This document shows, piece after piece, positions 26,825-36,164 of a stretch of 64,000 bases of DNA. The first letter of the stretch is position 1; the number at the start of each line of letters is the position of its first letter. The stretch spans positions 806,001-870,000 of the forward strand of contig JAKFUK010000002.1 of the NCBI GenBank assembly GCA_021732745.1. The letters are read 5' to 3'. The notes beneath the pieces were generated by a model. That model ran no database searches. It saw nothing but the letters and a program-made list of their open reading frames with translations, and was not told where the DNA came from. This DNA comes from Nevskia sp. (GTDB taxonomy: Bacteria > Pseudomonadota > Gammaproteobacteria > Nevskiales > Nevskiaceae). The position numbers were made by a program, and so were the translations under genes.

Positions 26825-29565
26825 AGATGGGCGAGGGCTTCGCGGGCCTTGAGGGTGTTGTCGTTGTCCGGGCCGAGGGCGCGGGTGTAGGTGTCGAGGC
26901 TTTCGGCGAGCAGCGGCCGCGCTTCGGCCTTGCGGCCGTGGGCGGCGAGCAGGCTGCCGGTCTTGTAGGCGAACCAGCCGAGATCCCATTCCCCGTTTCG
27001 GTAGACACGACGCGCGCCGGCCAGTGCCATGCGCGCCAGTTGTTCGGCTTCGGTGGCGGCACCGGCAGCGTCGGCGACCAGCGCCAGATTCAAGGTGTGG
27101 ACCAGGGTATCGGGATGGTCCGGCCCGACGGTGCGCTGGTCGATCGCCAAGGCTTCGCGTGCCAACGGCAAGGCTTCCGGGGCGCGCTTCAGGTGCATCA
27201 GCGTCATCGCCACGTTGTTCAGGCTGCGGGTCAGCTTCGGGGTGTCGGTTTCGGCACCGTTCTGGCGCTGGTAGTCGAGGTAGAGCTGGAACAGCGGCAG
27301 CGCTTCGGCGTGGCGGCTGGAGGCGAAATAGGAATAGGCCAGACCGTTGGCGGCGGTGACGCTGTACTGGGTTTCGCGTCCGCCGCTGATCGCCATCGCG
27401 GACTCGCGGGCGGCGCGTTGCTCGAGGATCGCCTCCTCGGGCCGGCCGGCCATGTTCAGCACGGTGCCGAGGCTGCGCTGCCGTGACACGGTCAGGATGT
27501 GCCGCTCGCCGTGGCGGCGAGCGGTCCGGGCGAGCACGTCGCGCGCCAGCGGCAGGGCTTCGTCGAAACGCTGGGCGTCGGCGAGGTAGTAGGCCAGGCT
27601 GTCTTCGGTCTGCACGGTGATTTCATGGTCGGCACCGAGCCGCTGGCGCATCTCGGCCACCATGGTCAGTTCCGGCGCCAGACAGGCTTCCTGACCGCCG
27701 CGCAGCCCGCAGTCGACCGCGATCAGCGCCTGCCGGGCCGTGAGTTCAGTGGCGGCATCGAGCGTGCCGGCGGCGCGTCCGAGATCAAGCACGGCCTGGG
27801 CGAGTTGGCGTTCGCGCTCCAGTTCGTTGGCGTTTTCGTAGGCGTTGAGCAGGCGCAGTCGGGTGGCCTGGGTATCGGCCGCGGCCTCGCCGAGCAGCCG
27901 GCTGCGTTGCGCGACGGCCGATTCGAGCAGCGGAATCGCCTGCCGGGGCGCGTCGAAACCGCTGTAGGCCTGGCCGATGGCATCGGCAATCGCCGCCGCT
28001 GACAGGGAATCTCCCGGAAAGCTGCGCTTGAGTTCCTCGGCGGCCGGACCGATCAGCTCGCGCAAGCGGATGTCGGGATCGGCGCTGATCAGCGGATTGG
28101 CCGCCGACAGCAGGTTGCGGGTCAGGAAATCGGTGACCGCCTGCGCCGCCTGCGCCTGGGCCTCGGCGCGGCGGCTTTCGGCTTCGGCGCGGAAATACAG
28201 CACCGTGCTGACTGCGAAGCCGATCAGCAGGGTTGCTGCCAGCGCCCGCAGCAGGCCGCGCCGCGCGTGGGCGCGGGCCAGCCGCTGTTCGAGCTGCGCG
28301 GCATGCGCCTGCGACTGCCGCTCGCGCGCCCGGTCGACCCGTCGCAGATCGAGACTGCGCAGACGCAGCGCCAGTTGTGCGGCATCGCCCAAGCGCTTGT
28401 CGGGATCGCCGGCGGCGGCGGCGGCAATGTCTTCGCGCAGCAGTTCGTCGGCGATGTCGGCTTCCCAGCCCGGGGCCAGCGGCCGGCGGAAATCGCCGAC
28501 CACCATCTGGTAGAGCACCACCCCCAGCGCATAGACATCGGCGCGCGCCGACGGCGGCTGACCGGCCAGCAGTTCCGGTGCCAGATACAGCGGCGTGCCG
28601 CTGGTGGTGCCGTCGGTGACCACCGTGCGGGTGAAGCCCAGACGGGTGATGCCGAGGGCGTCGAGCTTCTCTGCATCCAGCACCCGGCCGCTGCCGAAAT
28701 CGGTCAGGCGGATATGTGGCGTTTCGTCAGATGCCAATCGAATCAGGACGTTGGCGGGCTTCAGATCCTTGTGCAGCACGCCGGCGCTGTGAATGGCGGC
28801 AAGCGCATCGGCAATTTCGATGACCAGCCGCACGCGGGTTTCGAGCGGCCGCTGCGCCAGCCCGCCGCCGGCCTCCGCCCATTGCTGCAGGCTGCCTTCG
28901 GGGCTGTATTCGAGTTCGATGAAATGCGGGGCATCGTCGAGCTGCCAGTCGAGGATGCGGGTGATGTCGTCGCGCGGGCCGAGGGTGTCGTTGAGCAGGC
29001 GGAACAGGGTGATTTCGCGCTTCAGGGCGGTGGTCGGCGTGCCGGCGGCGGCAAACTTGAACACCCGGCGCTCGTGGGTCTTGGCGTGCTGCCCCAGCCA
29101 GACTTCGCCGAAACCGCCGCCGCCCAGGCGCTCGCGGAACTGCCAGTGCGGGCGGAACGGCAGCGCAGCGCCGACGGTGAAATCGAATCCGGCGCTGCTT
29201 GCGGCGTCGCCGCGACCGCTGCTCTGGCTGCTGACTTCCGCCGCCAGCCGGTAACCGTAGCCGTGGACGGTGCGAATCAGGGTCTGTTCGCTGTCGCCGA
29301 TCGCCTGACGCAAGCGCGCCACGCATTTGGTCAGGGAGGCTTCGGTGACGATCCGGCCGGGCCAGACGGCGTCGAGGATTTCTTCCTTGGTGACCACTTC
29401 GCCCGCGTGCGCCAGCAGCAGGCGCAGCAGTTCCTGCGGCCGGTGTTCGAGCGCCACCACGGCACCGGCCAGCTTGAGCACCAGGCTGGCTTCATCGAAC
29501 TGCACATCGCCGAAGCGCCACAGGATGGGGTTGCCGGCGGCGGGCTTGTCAGCTGTCTGGGTCAT
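26821..29565 (-). CDS. Winged-helix / Ser-Thr kinase / TM / TPR fusion protein
   Basis: A 914-residue multidomain regulator. Residues about 15-108 form an OmpR/CadC-type winged helix (FDEASLVLKL, EVVTKEEILDAVWPG, RLRQAIGD, RTVHGYGYRL). Residues about 140-400 are a Hanks-type kinase with GGGGFGEVWLG, Lys170, HKDLKPANV (catalytic Asp267), DFG at 289-291 and an APE at 329-331. A single membrane helix lies at about 438-458, followed by roughly 450 residues of TPR-like helices. The topology puts both DNA-binding and kinase domains in the cytoplasm and the TPRs outside. I chose the ATG at 29565, with GGAGG upstream. It is divergent to the GloVer-repeat gene, which it may control. Confidence 0.9.
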   Translation of the reverse strand: MTQTADKPAAGNPILWRFGDVQFDEASLVLKLAGAVVALEHRPQELLRLLLAHAGEVVTKEEILDAVWPGRIVTEASLTKCVARLRQAIGDSEQTLIRTVHGYGYRLAAEVSSQSSGRGDAASSAGFDFTVGAALPFRPHWQFRERLGGGGFGEVWLGQHAKTHERRVFKFAAAGTPTTALKREITLFRLLNDTLGPRDDITRILDWQLDDAPHFIELEYSPEGSLQQWAEAGGGLAQRPLETRVRLVIEIADALAAIHSAGVLHKDLKPANVLIRLASDETPHIRLTDFGSGRVLDAEKLDALGITRLGFTRTVVTDGTTSGTPLYLAPELLAGQPPSARADVYALGVVLYQMVVGDFRRPLAPGWEADIADELLREDIAAAAAGDPDKRLGDAAQLALRLRSLDLRRVDRARERQSQAHAAQLEQRLARAHARRGLLRALAATLLIGFAVSTVLYFRAEAESRRAEAQAQAAQAVTDFLTRNLLSAANPLISADPDIRLRELIGPAAEELKRSFPGDSLSAAAIADAIGQAYSGFDAPRQAIPLLESAVAQRSRLLGEAAADTQATRLRLLNAYENANELERERQLAQAVLDLGRAAGTLDAATELTARQALIAVDCGLRGGQEACLAPELTMVAEMRQRLGADHEITVQTEDSLAYYLADAQRFDEALPLARDVLARTARRHGERHILTVSRQRSLGTVLNMAGRPEEAILEQRAARESAMAISGGRETQYSVTAANGLAYSYFASSRHAEALPLFQLYLDYQRQNGAETDTPKLTRSLNNVAMTLMHLKRAPEALPLAREALAIDQRTVGPDHPDTLVHTLNLALVADAAGAATEAEQLARMALAGARRVYRNGEWDLGWFAYKTGSLLAAHGRKAEARPLLAESLDTYTRALGPDNDNTLKAREALAHL

Positions 29566-29731
29566 TGCCAAGCCGCCTCCCTGATGCCGCGCAAAGCCTT
29601 GTGATTGCAGCGTTTCCCGAGAATTCGGAAATTTTCGCAACTCCGTCAGGACTCGTCACCCCGGCAATTTCCATCATCCGCCCCGATCGCTGCAAGCCAG
29701 CGACTTGGGGCCACGAACTGGGAGCAGGAAC

Positions 29732-32700
29732 ATGACACGAGCAGGATGGGAGCAAGCAAATCCGGCGACACCTCGCCGCAGAACGGGAAGGCTGAGCCGG
29801 CTACTGGCGGCCACGCTGGCAGCGGCGGTGCTGCTTGCCGCGCCTGCGCAGGCGGCGGTGCGACAGGTGTACGCGCTGGGCCAGCACTCGAACGAGGCCC
29901 GGCTGTCGAGCAACGAAGGGGCGGTGCGGGCCGCCGACGGCACGATCTATTTCATTTCCAGCGGCCGACTCAACGACGGCACGGCGCTGTCGGCCCGCGC
30001 TCCGGACGGCCGCTTCACGACCCTGCACTGGTTCCAGCAGCGGGCCCGAAACCTGGCCGGAGGCAACATCAACGATCTGCTGAATCCGCGCGGCACGCCG
30101 ATCATCGCCAGCGACGGCAATCTCTACGGCGTAGGCTTCGCTGGCGGGGCCAACGGCCAGGGCGGCGTCTACCGCTATCGCCTCAGCGGTCCGGACGCCG
30201 GCGAGTATCGGGTGATCCACTCGTTCACCTTCGATCAGGGCTGCAACCCGCTGGCCGGCGTGATCGAAGGCAGCGATGGCGATCTCTACGGCACCACGTC
30301 CGCCTGCGGCGCGCCGAGCAATCGCGGCAGCGTGTTCCGTCTGTCCAAGGCCGGCACGCTGACGGTGCTGAAGAACTTCGCCACCCCGGCGACCGCCGCT
30401 GACGGCCAGTTGCCGCAGGCCGCGCTGGTTCAGGGTGCCGACGGCGCCTATTACGGCACGACCTCGCAGGCCGGCACCGATCCGAATGGCGGCGGCACGG
30501 TGTTCCGCGTCACGTCCACCGGCAGTTTCGCGACCCTGCACTCGTTTGCCGGCGACACCGGTCTTCAAGGCGGCCGTCCGCAGGGCGCGCTGGCGCTCGG
30601 TACCGACGGCAACCTGTACGGCACGACGACCGTCGGCGGCCAGCCGGACCCGAGCCGCGGCCGTGTCGCGCTCGGCACCATCTTCCGGATCACCCCGGCC
30701 GGTGGTTTCACCTCGCTCTACACCTTCCTCAGCGATCCGTTCAGCCCCGGCTTCACCCCGGCAGTGACCGGCACCAATCCGGTTGCCGGCCTGACCCGTG
30801 GCGGCGACGGCAATTTCTACGGCGTCACCAGCGGTGGCGGCGCGCTGAACAGCGATGCGGTCGGCTGTCGCGGCTCGATCTATCGGGTCACCCCGGCCGG
30901 TGCGGTCACGACCCTGTTCTGCTTCCGCACCCATTTCCTCGATGGCATCGACCCGGCCGCAACCCTCACGCTGGGCGGCGATGGCCAGCTCTACGGCACC
31001 ACCACCGGCGCCGGCGCGGTACCGGCCGGCACCACGCCGAACAATCCTGCCGCCGAGGCCGCGTTCGGCTGGGGCACCGCGTTCCGGATCTCCACAGCGG
31101 GCGCGTTCACCCGCATCCTCACGGCCAGCAGCCTGCCGTCCGAAGGCCGCACGCCGAGCGGTCCGCTGCTGCAGGGCGCGGATGGCCTGTTCTACGGCGT
31201 CACTGCTGGCCAGACCTCGAAGGGCTTTCCCGGCACGGTGTACTCGGTGAGCGCCGACGGTGTGCTGCGCACGCTTCACTCATTCAACTTCGGCAGCAAT
31301 GCCGGAGCGGCGGCGGAAAGCGCGCTGGTGATCGGCCCCGATGGCGCGTTCTACGGCACCACGTCGGCGGGCGGCAACAACGGTCTGGGTGCCGTGTTCC
31401 GGATCAGCGCGGCGGGCGATTTCACCACGCTGCACAGCTTCCCCGGCGGTGCCAACGGCAGCCAGCCGCGCAGTGCCTTGACCCTGGGCAGCGATGGCAA
31501 TTTCTACGGCAGCACCGAATCCGGCGGCAATGGCACGGGCTCGGGCACCCTGTTCCGGATCACCCCGGCCGGCAGCCATACGCGGCTGCACAGCTTCGAT
31601 CTGGCGACCACCGGCAACGTGCCACGCGGCCGCCTGATCCAGGCCAGCGATGGCAACTTCTACGGCACCACCACCAGCTTCGGCAGCGGCAACGCCGGCA
31701 CCGTGTTCCGGATGACGCCGGCCGGCGCGGTCAGCGTGCTGCATGCCTTTGCCGGGGCACCGAGCGAAGGGGCCAGCCCGTTTGGCGGGGTCACCCAGGG
31801 GGCCGATGGCGCGCTTTACGGCACCACGGTCGGCGGCGGGTCGACCAACGCCGGCACGGTGTTCCGCCTGACCCTGGCCGGTGCCTACTCGACGCTATAC
31901 ACCTTCCGCACCGGCAGCCCGGTGATCGCCGGCGAAAGCCCGCAAAGCCCGCTGCTGCTGGCGCGCGACGGCAATTTCTACGGCACGGCGGCCAACGTCA
32001 GTTTCGGCGACTCGCGCGGTGTCGTGTACCGGATCACCCCGCAAGGCCGCTATACGATCGTCCACCAGTCGACCAGCCTGGTGAACGAAGACGGTCTGGA
32101 GGACGAGCCGATCCAGGCGGCCGACGGCCGTTTCTACCTGCCGACCCGCAGCGACGGCGACGGCCTGCATTTCGGCAGCGTCCTCGCCATCGACGGCCCG
32201 GCCGACCGGGTGACGGCGCTGAGCAGCAGCGCCGGTATCGGCAGCGTCACCCTGAGCTGGCCGGTGGCCGTGGGCGCGGTCAGCTACAACGTCTACCAGT
32301 CGACCACCCCGGGCGGTCAGGGCAGCACGCCGGTCGTCACCGGCATCACCGCTGCCGGCCAGACTGGCGGCACCACCCTCAACGGGCTGAGCGGCGGCAC
32401 CGCGTATTACTTCACCATCACCGCCGTCAACACGCTGGGCGAAACGCAGTTCTCGAACGAAACCAGCGCCACGCCGACCGCTGCTGCGCCCACGGTAACG
32501 ATCGCCGCCAGCCCGACCAGCCTGGTGCTGGGTGCGGCCACCAGCCTGAGCTGGTCGTCGACCAATGCCACCGCCTGCACCGCCAGCGGCGACTGGAGCG
32601 GCAGCCGCGCCACCAGCGGCAGCACCAGCGTCACCCCGGCCGCCGTCGGCACGGCGACCTACACACTGCGCTGCACCGGCACCGGCGGCACCGCCGATGC

Positions 32701-33142
32701 CACGGCCACGGTCACTGTCGATCCGCTGCCAGCACCGCCGCCGCCGCCTCCGCCTCCACCACCACCACCGCCTCCTCCGCCGCCGGTACCGACACCGACG
32801 GTCACGCTGTCGACCAGCAGCGCGAGCCTGACGCTCGGTGCCAGCGCCACCTTGAGCTGGACCTCAACCGACGCCACCGCCTGCACCGCCAGCGGCAGCT
32901 GGACCGGCAGCCGCGCCACCAGCGGCAGCGCCAGCGTGACGCCGGCCGCAGCCGGCATCCAGACTTACACCCTGAGCTGCACCGGCAGCGGCGGCAGCAG
33001 CAGCCGCAGCGTCGCCGTCACCGCCAACGCAGCACCGCCCGCCAGTGAAGGCGGGAGCGGCGGCGGCTCGTTCGGCTGGCTGGTCCTGATGCTGGGTGGC
33101 GCGGCCGCCGGTTGGCGGCGGCGGTCGGGGTCGTTGCGCTGA
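29732..33142 (+). CDS. Secreted GloVer-repeat protein with FN3, two Ig-like modules and GlyGly-CTERM
   Basis: This 1136-residue exported protein starts with a long signal peptide (ending APAQA). About 13 tandem units follow, each containing a DGNFYGTT/DGxLYGTT core (the TIGR03803 Gloeo/Verruco repeat), and probably form a beta-propeller-like surface. A fibronectin-III-like segment comes next (SAGIGSVTLSWPVAVGAVSY). Then two near-identical Ig-like modules (SWSSTNATACTASGDW and SWTSTDATACTASGSW) flank a polyproline linker at about 32733-32790. The tail SFGWLVLMLGGAAAG plus Arg cluster is a GlyGly-CTERM sorting signal, known to be cut by rhombosortase in type II secretion organisms. The ATG at 29732 has GAGCAGGA upstream. 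Probable cell-surface or secreted adhesin; substrate unknown. Confidence 0.9.
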   Translation: MTRAGWEQANPATPRRRTGRLSRLLAATLAAAVLLAAPAQAAVRQVYALGQHSNEARLSSNEGAVRAADGTIYFISSGRLNDGTALSARAPDGRFTTLHWFQQRARNLAGGNINDLLNPRGTPIIASDGNLYGVGFAGGANGQGGVYRYRLSGPDAGEYRVIHSFTFDQGCNPLAGVIEGSDGDLYGTTSACGAPSNRGSVFRLSKAGTLTVLKNFATPATAADGQLPQAALVQGADGAYYGTTSQAGTDPNGGGTVFRVTSTGSFATLHSFAGDTGLQGGRPQGALALGTDGNLYGTTTVGGQPDPSRGRVALGTIFRITPAGGFTSLYTFLSDPFSPGFTPAVTGTNPVAGLTRGGDGNFYGVTSGGGALNSDAVGCRGSIYRVTPAGAVTTLFCFRTHFLDGIDPAATLTLGGDGQLYGTTTGAGAVPAGTTPNNPAAEAAFGWGTAFRISTAGAFTRILTASSLPSEGRTPSGPLLQGADGLFYGVTAGQTSKGFPGTVYSVSADGVLRTLHSFNFGSNAGAAAESALVIGPDGAFYGTTSAGGNNGLGAVFRISAAGDFTTLHSFPGGANGSQPRSALTLGSDGNFYGSTESGGNGTGSGTLFRITPAGSHTRLHSFDLATTGNVPRGRLIQASDGNFYGTTTSFGSGNAGTVFRMTPAGAVSVLHAFAGAPSEGASPFGGVTQGADGALYGTTVGGGSTNAGTVFRLTLAGAYSTLYTFRTGSPVIAGESPQSPLLLARDGNFYGTAANVSFGDSRGVVYRITPQGRYTIVHQSTSLVNEDGLEDEPIQAADGRFYLPTRSDGDGLHFGSVLAIDGPADRVTALSSSAGIGSVTLSWPVAVGAVSYNVYQSTTPGGQGSTPVVTGITAAGQTGGTTLNGLSGGTAYYFTITAVNTLGETQFSNETSATPTAAAPTVTIAASPTSLVLGAATSLSWSSTNATACTASGDWSGSRATSGSTSVTPAAVGTATYTLRCTGTGGTADATATVTVDPLPAPPPPPPPPPPPPPPPPPVPTPTVTLSTSSASLTLGASATLSWTSTDATACTASGSWTGSRATSGSASVTPAAAGIQTYTLSCTGSGGSSSRSVAVTANAAPPASEGGSGGGSFGWLVLMLGGAAAGWRRRSGSLR

Positions 33143-33149
33143 ATCGTCG

Positions 33150-33182
33150 GCAGCGGCATCCGGCCGGTCCGGATGTCGCTGC
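33150..33182. terminator. Perfect 14-bp hairpin between convergent genes
   Basis: The arm at 33150-33163 pairs fully (one G-T pair) with 33169-33182 around a five-base loop. It lies between the GloVer-repeat gene (plus, ends 33142) and the SET-domain gene (minus, ends 33195). No U-tract follows on either strand, so termination activity is inferred from structure and position only. Confidence 0.55.
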
Positions 33183-33194
33183 TGCGGCCCGTCG

Positions 33195-33662
33195 TTATGG
33201 CGGGTTCAGCAGATCCAGAAGTGCAGCGGCGCTGCTGCGCAGATTGTCAGCCCAGGACAGCCCGACGATCTCGCGGCCGGTCAGCGAATCGCGGAACGGC
33301 ATCACTTCGCCGCTGCCGATCACCCATTGATAGTCGACGGTCACTTCACTGCCAGCTGGCAGGTCGCGGGCCGCGAAGATGAAGCCGAGATGCCAGAGCG
33401 CGGTCGGCGCGAAGCTGTGGTTGACGTAGCACTCGTCCGACCATTCCGGCGTCAGCGAATACCAGTCCTCGAACCAGCGGACGCTGGATTCGGCTTCGAT
33501 CGAATCCGCCGGATACTCGCGCAGCCGCGCTTCCGGCCAGACCGTGTGGACGTTGTCCGGGGCGATGATCACCCGGCCCTTCGCCACGTCCTCGGCGAGG
33601 AACAAGCCCTTGCCGGCAAGGGGAATTCGGGAAGCGGCGACTTCGTACTTCGGGACGATCAT
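33195..33662 (-). CDS. SET-domain protein
   Basis: SET domains transfer methyl groups from SAM to protein lysines. This 155-residue protein is essentially one SET domain. It has GKGLFLAEDVAKGRVI (N-terminal SET motif), the pseudoknot YVNHSFAPTALWHLGF with the key NHS, and SEVTVDYQW with the catalytic-region Tyr. No pre- or post-SET cysteines are present. The start ATG overlaps the hslO stop by one base (TGATG), so it is translationally coupled to the Hsp33 gene. Its protein target is unknown. SET proteins are common in eukaryotes and patchy in bacteria, so gene transfer is possible. Confidence 0.85.
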   Translation of the reverse strand: MIVPKYEVAASRIPLAGKGLFLAEDVAKGRVIIAPDNVHTVWPEARLREYPADSIEAESSVRWFEDWYSLTPEWSDECYVNHSFAPTALWHLGFIFAARDLPAGSEVTVDYQWVIGSGEVMPFRDSLTGREIVGLSWADNLRSSAAALLDLLNPP

Positions 33663-34555
33663 CAGTGCTTGAGCTGCGACTGCTCGCTGCCCTCGGCCAC
33701 GAACAGGGTCGCTGCATCGCTGCGCGAGTAGACGTAGGCCTTGCCGCAGAACTCGCAGATCACTTCGACCTTGCCCTGCTCGGCGACGATGGCGTCGACT
33801 TCCTCGCGGCCCAGCGACAGCAGCAGCAGCGAAATCCCTACCCGCGAGCAGCGGCAGGTGACCGCGATCGCCTGCGGTTCATGGAAAAACCAGTTCTCGT
33901 TGGCGAACAGCCGCCGCATCAGGGTTTCCGGCGGCGCGTTCAGCAGTTCATCGGCATTCAGGGTGCTGGCCAGGATCGCCAGATGTTCCCAGGTGTCCTG
34001 GGTTGCCTTCGTATGCTCCAGCGGCAGGCGCTGAAGCATGAAACCGACCACGCGGTCGCGGGTCGCGGCCAGGCGGATCAGGGTCGGCAACTGCTCGCTC
34101 TGGTCGAAATAGCCTTCCAGCGATTCGGCCAGGCTCAAGCCATCAATCGGCACCATCGCCTGCCGCGACGGCTGGTTGCTGTCGGCCGGCTCCAGCATCA
34201 AGGCCAGGATGCCGCTGCTCAGCAGCTCGCTGTAGCGCAGGTCTGCCGCATCGGCCGCCAGCGTCTTCGACACCTTCGCCATCGAACGCACCGACAAGGG
34301 CGCGTCTTCCGCCTGCACCACCTGCGCCACCAGCAGCTTGATCGCCTGCTCGCTCTGGAATTGCAGGTTGATGCGGCCCTCGAAGCGCGTGTGCGTGGCC
34401 AGCAGCGGCATCGCGGCGAGCGACTGGCCGATCAGCTCGCGGACCGACGGCGGATAGGCGCGGTGATCCATCATCGCCGCCACGCCTTCGTCGATGACGA
34501 CGAAAGCACCGTGGGCGATGTGGTTGGCGAACTGGAAAGGGATCAGCTGATTCAT
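33662..34555 (-). CDS. hslO: Redox-regulated chaperone Hsp33
   Basis: Hsp33 is a cytosolic holdase switched on by oxidative unfolding through a zinc-bound Cys cluster. The 297-residue protein starts MNQLIPFQFANHIAHGAFV and contains LGREEVDAIVAEQGKVEVICEFC, seen as LGREEVDAIVAEQGK then VEVICEFCG. The zinc site is CRC (CxC) followed about 32 residues later by CEFC (CxxC), the hallmark of the family. I chose the ATG at 34555; the longer upstream stretch is a translated repeat. It is coupled to the SET-domain gene downstream. Confidence 0.95.
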   Translation of the reverse strand: MNQLIPFQFANHIAHGAFVVIDEGVAAMMDHRAYPPSVRELIGQSLAAMPLLATHTRFEGRINLQFQSEQAIKLLVAQVVQAEDAPLSVRSMAKVSKTLAADAADLRYSELLSSGILALMLEPADSNQPSRQAMVPIDGLSLAESLEGYFDQSEQLPTLIRLAATRDRVVGFMLQRLPLEHTKATQDTWEHLAILASTLNADELLNAPPETLMRRLFANENWFFHEPQAIAVTCRCSRVGISLLLLSLGREEVDAIVAEQGKVEVICEFCGKAYVYSRSDAATLFVAEGSEQSQLKH

Positions 34556-34585
34556 GGGTGTGAGGCGCAAAAAGCTTGAAAGCGA

Positions 34586-34615
34586 TCTCACGCAGAGAAC
34601 GCAAAGACGCAGAGA
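34586..34615. repeat. Single-arm copy of the CGCAGAGAACGC repeat
   Basis: TCTCACGCAGAGAACGC followed by AAAGACGCAGAGA matches the right arm of the 2281-2366 element closely. It lies about 30 bases upstream of the hslO start, in what should be its promoter region, with the start of the GTAGGG-type hairpin further upstream. Confidence 0.75.
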
Positions 34616-34682
34616 ACAGCCAAAACAATCTGTATCTGACCCCAATTAATGCGCGGTTCGCGACTCTCAAGCGGCGGCGCAC

Positions 34683-34707
34683 GGTGGGCAGATACGGCCT
34701 GCCCACC
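34683..34707. repeat. GGTGGGCAG palindromic hairpin after gatB
   Basis: GGTGGGCAG (34683-34691) pairs perfectly with CTGCCCACC (34699-34707) around a seven-base loop, followed by CTACG. It is the same family as 26739-26824. Position just downstream of the gatB stop suggests it could also end the gatCAB transcript. Confidence 0.7.
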
Positions 34708-34715
34708 CTACGCAA

Positions 34716-36164
34716 TCAGCCGGCAAGCCGTTCCTTCAGCAAGCGATTCAAGGCATCCGGATTGGCCTTGCCCTGCGTCGCCTTCATGGCCTGGCCGACG
34801 AAGAAGCCGTACAGCTTGTCGCGGCCGGCGCGGTAGTCGGCAACTTGCTGCGGGTTCTTGGCGATCACGTCGTCGATGGCGGCGATGATCGCCGACTCGT
34901 CGGTGACCTGGACCAGACCCTTCGCCTGAATGATCTCGTCGGCCGTGCCTTCCCCGGCCACCATCGCCTCGAATACGTCCTTGGCGATCTTGCCGTTGAT
35001 GGTCTTGTCGGCGATGCGCTTCAAGAGTGCGGCAAAGGCCTCCGCCGAAATCGGCGATTCCTCGATGCCCTTGCTCATCTTGTTCAGCGCGCCGAGCAGG
35101 TCGGTGGCGACCCAGTTGGCGCAGAGCTTGGGCTCCGCGCCGCTGGCGGCCACCACGGCTTCGTAGTAGGCGGCCAGTTCGCGCGACGAGGTCAGGGTCT
35201 TGGCGTCGTAATCGGACAGGCCGAACGCGGTAACAAAACGCGCGCGCTTGGCTTCCGGCAACTCCGGCAGCGAGGCGCGGATGGCGTCGATGTATTCGTC
35301 AGTGCAGACCACGGGCAGCAGGTCCGGGTCCGGGAAGTAGCGGTAATCGTTGGCGTCTTCCTTGGAACGCATGGCCTTGGTTTCGCCGGTGTCCGGGTTG
35401 AACAGCCGGGTTTCCTGGCGAATGCTGCCGCCGGCCTCGATCACTTCGATCTGGCGCTCGATCTCGTACTCGATGGCTTTTTCGACGTAGCGGAACGAGT
35501 TGACGTTCTTGGTCTCGGTGCGGGTGCCGAACTTGGGCGCGCCGATTTTCCGCACCGACACATTGGCATCGCAGCGGAAACTGCCTTCCTGCATGTTGCC
35601 GTCGCAGATGCCGAGATAAACCACGAGCTGGTGCAGCTTCTTAAGGTAGGCCACCGCTTCCTGCGCGGTGCGCAGGTCCGGCTCGGACACGATCTCGATC
35701 AGCGGCGTGCCGGCGCGGTTGAGGTCGATGCCGGAGGATTTCTGGAAGCCCTCGTGCACCGATTTGCCGGCATCTTCTTCCAGATGCGCGCGAGTGATGC
35801 CGATGCGCTTCACCGAGCCATCGTCGAGTTCGATGTCGAGCAGGCCCTCATAGACGATCGGCAGCTCGTACTGCGAAATCTGGTAGCCCTTCGGCAGATC
35901 CGGATAAAAGTAGTGCTTGCGCGCGAACACCGAGCGCGCGGCGATCTTCGCGCTGACCGACAGGCCGAAGGTCACCGCCTTCTTCACGGCGTCGACGTTG
36001 AGCACCGGCAGCATGCCCGGCATGCCGAGGTCGATCGGCGAGGCCTGGGTGTTCGGTTCCGCACCGTAGGCGATAGCGGAGCCGGAGAAAATCTTCGACT
36101 GCGTCGACAACTGGCAGTGCACTTCCAGGCCAATCACGGCTTCCCAACCGGCCGGCATGATCAT
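34716..36164 (-). CDS. gatB: Asp/Glu-tRNA amidotransferase subunit GatB
   Basis: GatB binds the mischarged tRNA and, with GatA and GatC, converts Glu-tRNA(Gln) or Asp-tRNA(Asn) to the amide form. The 482-residue protein opens with [20 protein letters not shown] and contains [52 protein letters not shown] and [13 protein letters not shown]. The tail YqeY-like domain includes YFVGQAMK-like [20 protein letters not shown]. The ATG at 36164 overlaps the gatA stop (ATGA) and was preferred over an upstream in-frame start. Third gene of gatCAB. Confidence 0.96.
   Translation of the reverse strand: MIMPAGWEAVIGLEVHCQLSTQSKIFSGSAIAYGAEPNTQASPIDLGMPGMLPVLNVDAVKKAVTFGLSVSAKIAARSVFARKHYFYPDLPKGYQISQYELPIVYEGLLDIELDDGSVKRIGITRAHLEEDAGKSVHEGFQKSSGIDLNRAGTPLIEIVSEPDLRTAQEAVAYLKKLHQLVVYLGICDGNMQEGSFRCDANVSVRKIGAPKFGTRTETKNVNSFRYVEKAIEYEIERQIEVIEAGGSIRQETRLFNPDTGETKAMRSKEDANDYRYFPDPDLLPVVCTDEYIDAIRASLPELPEAKRARFVTAFGLSDYDAKTLTSSRELAAYYEAVVAASGAEPKLCANWVATDLLGALNKMSKGIEESPISAEAFAALLKRIADKTINGKIAKDVFEAMVAGEGTADEIIQAKGLVQVTDESAIIAAIDDVIAKNPQQVADYRAGRDKLYGFFVGQAMKATQGKANPDALNRLLKERLAG

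Noticed and set aside
29801..31279. 492-residue minus-strand ORF within the GloVer-repeat gene
   Set aside because: Its apparent repeats mirror the tandem repeats of the real plus-strand protein.
30100..32150. Tandem repeats considered as a CRISPR array
   Set aside because: The periodic units are coding repeats of variable length without identical direct repeats or unique spacers.
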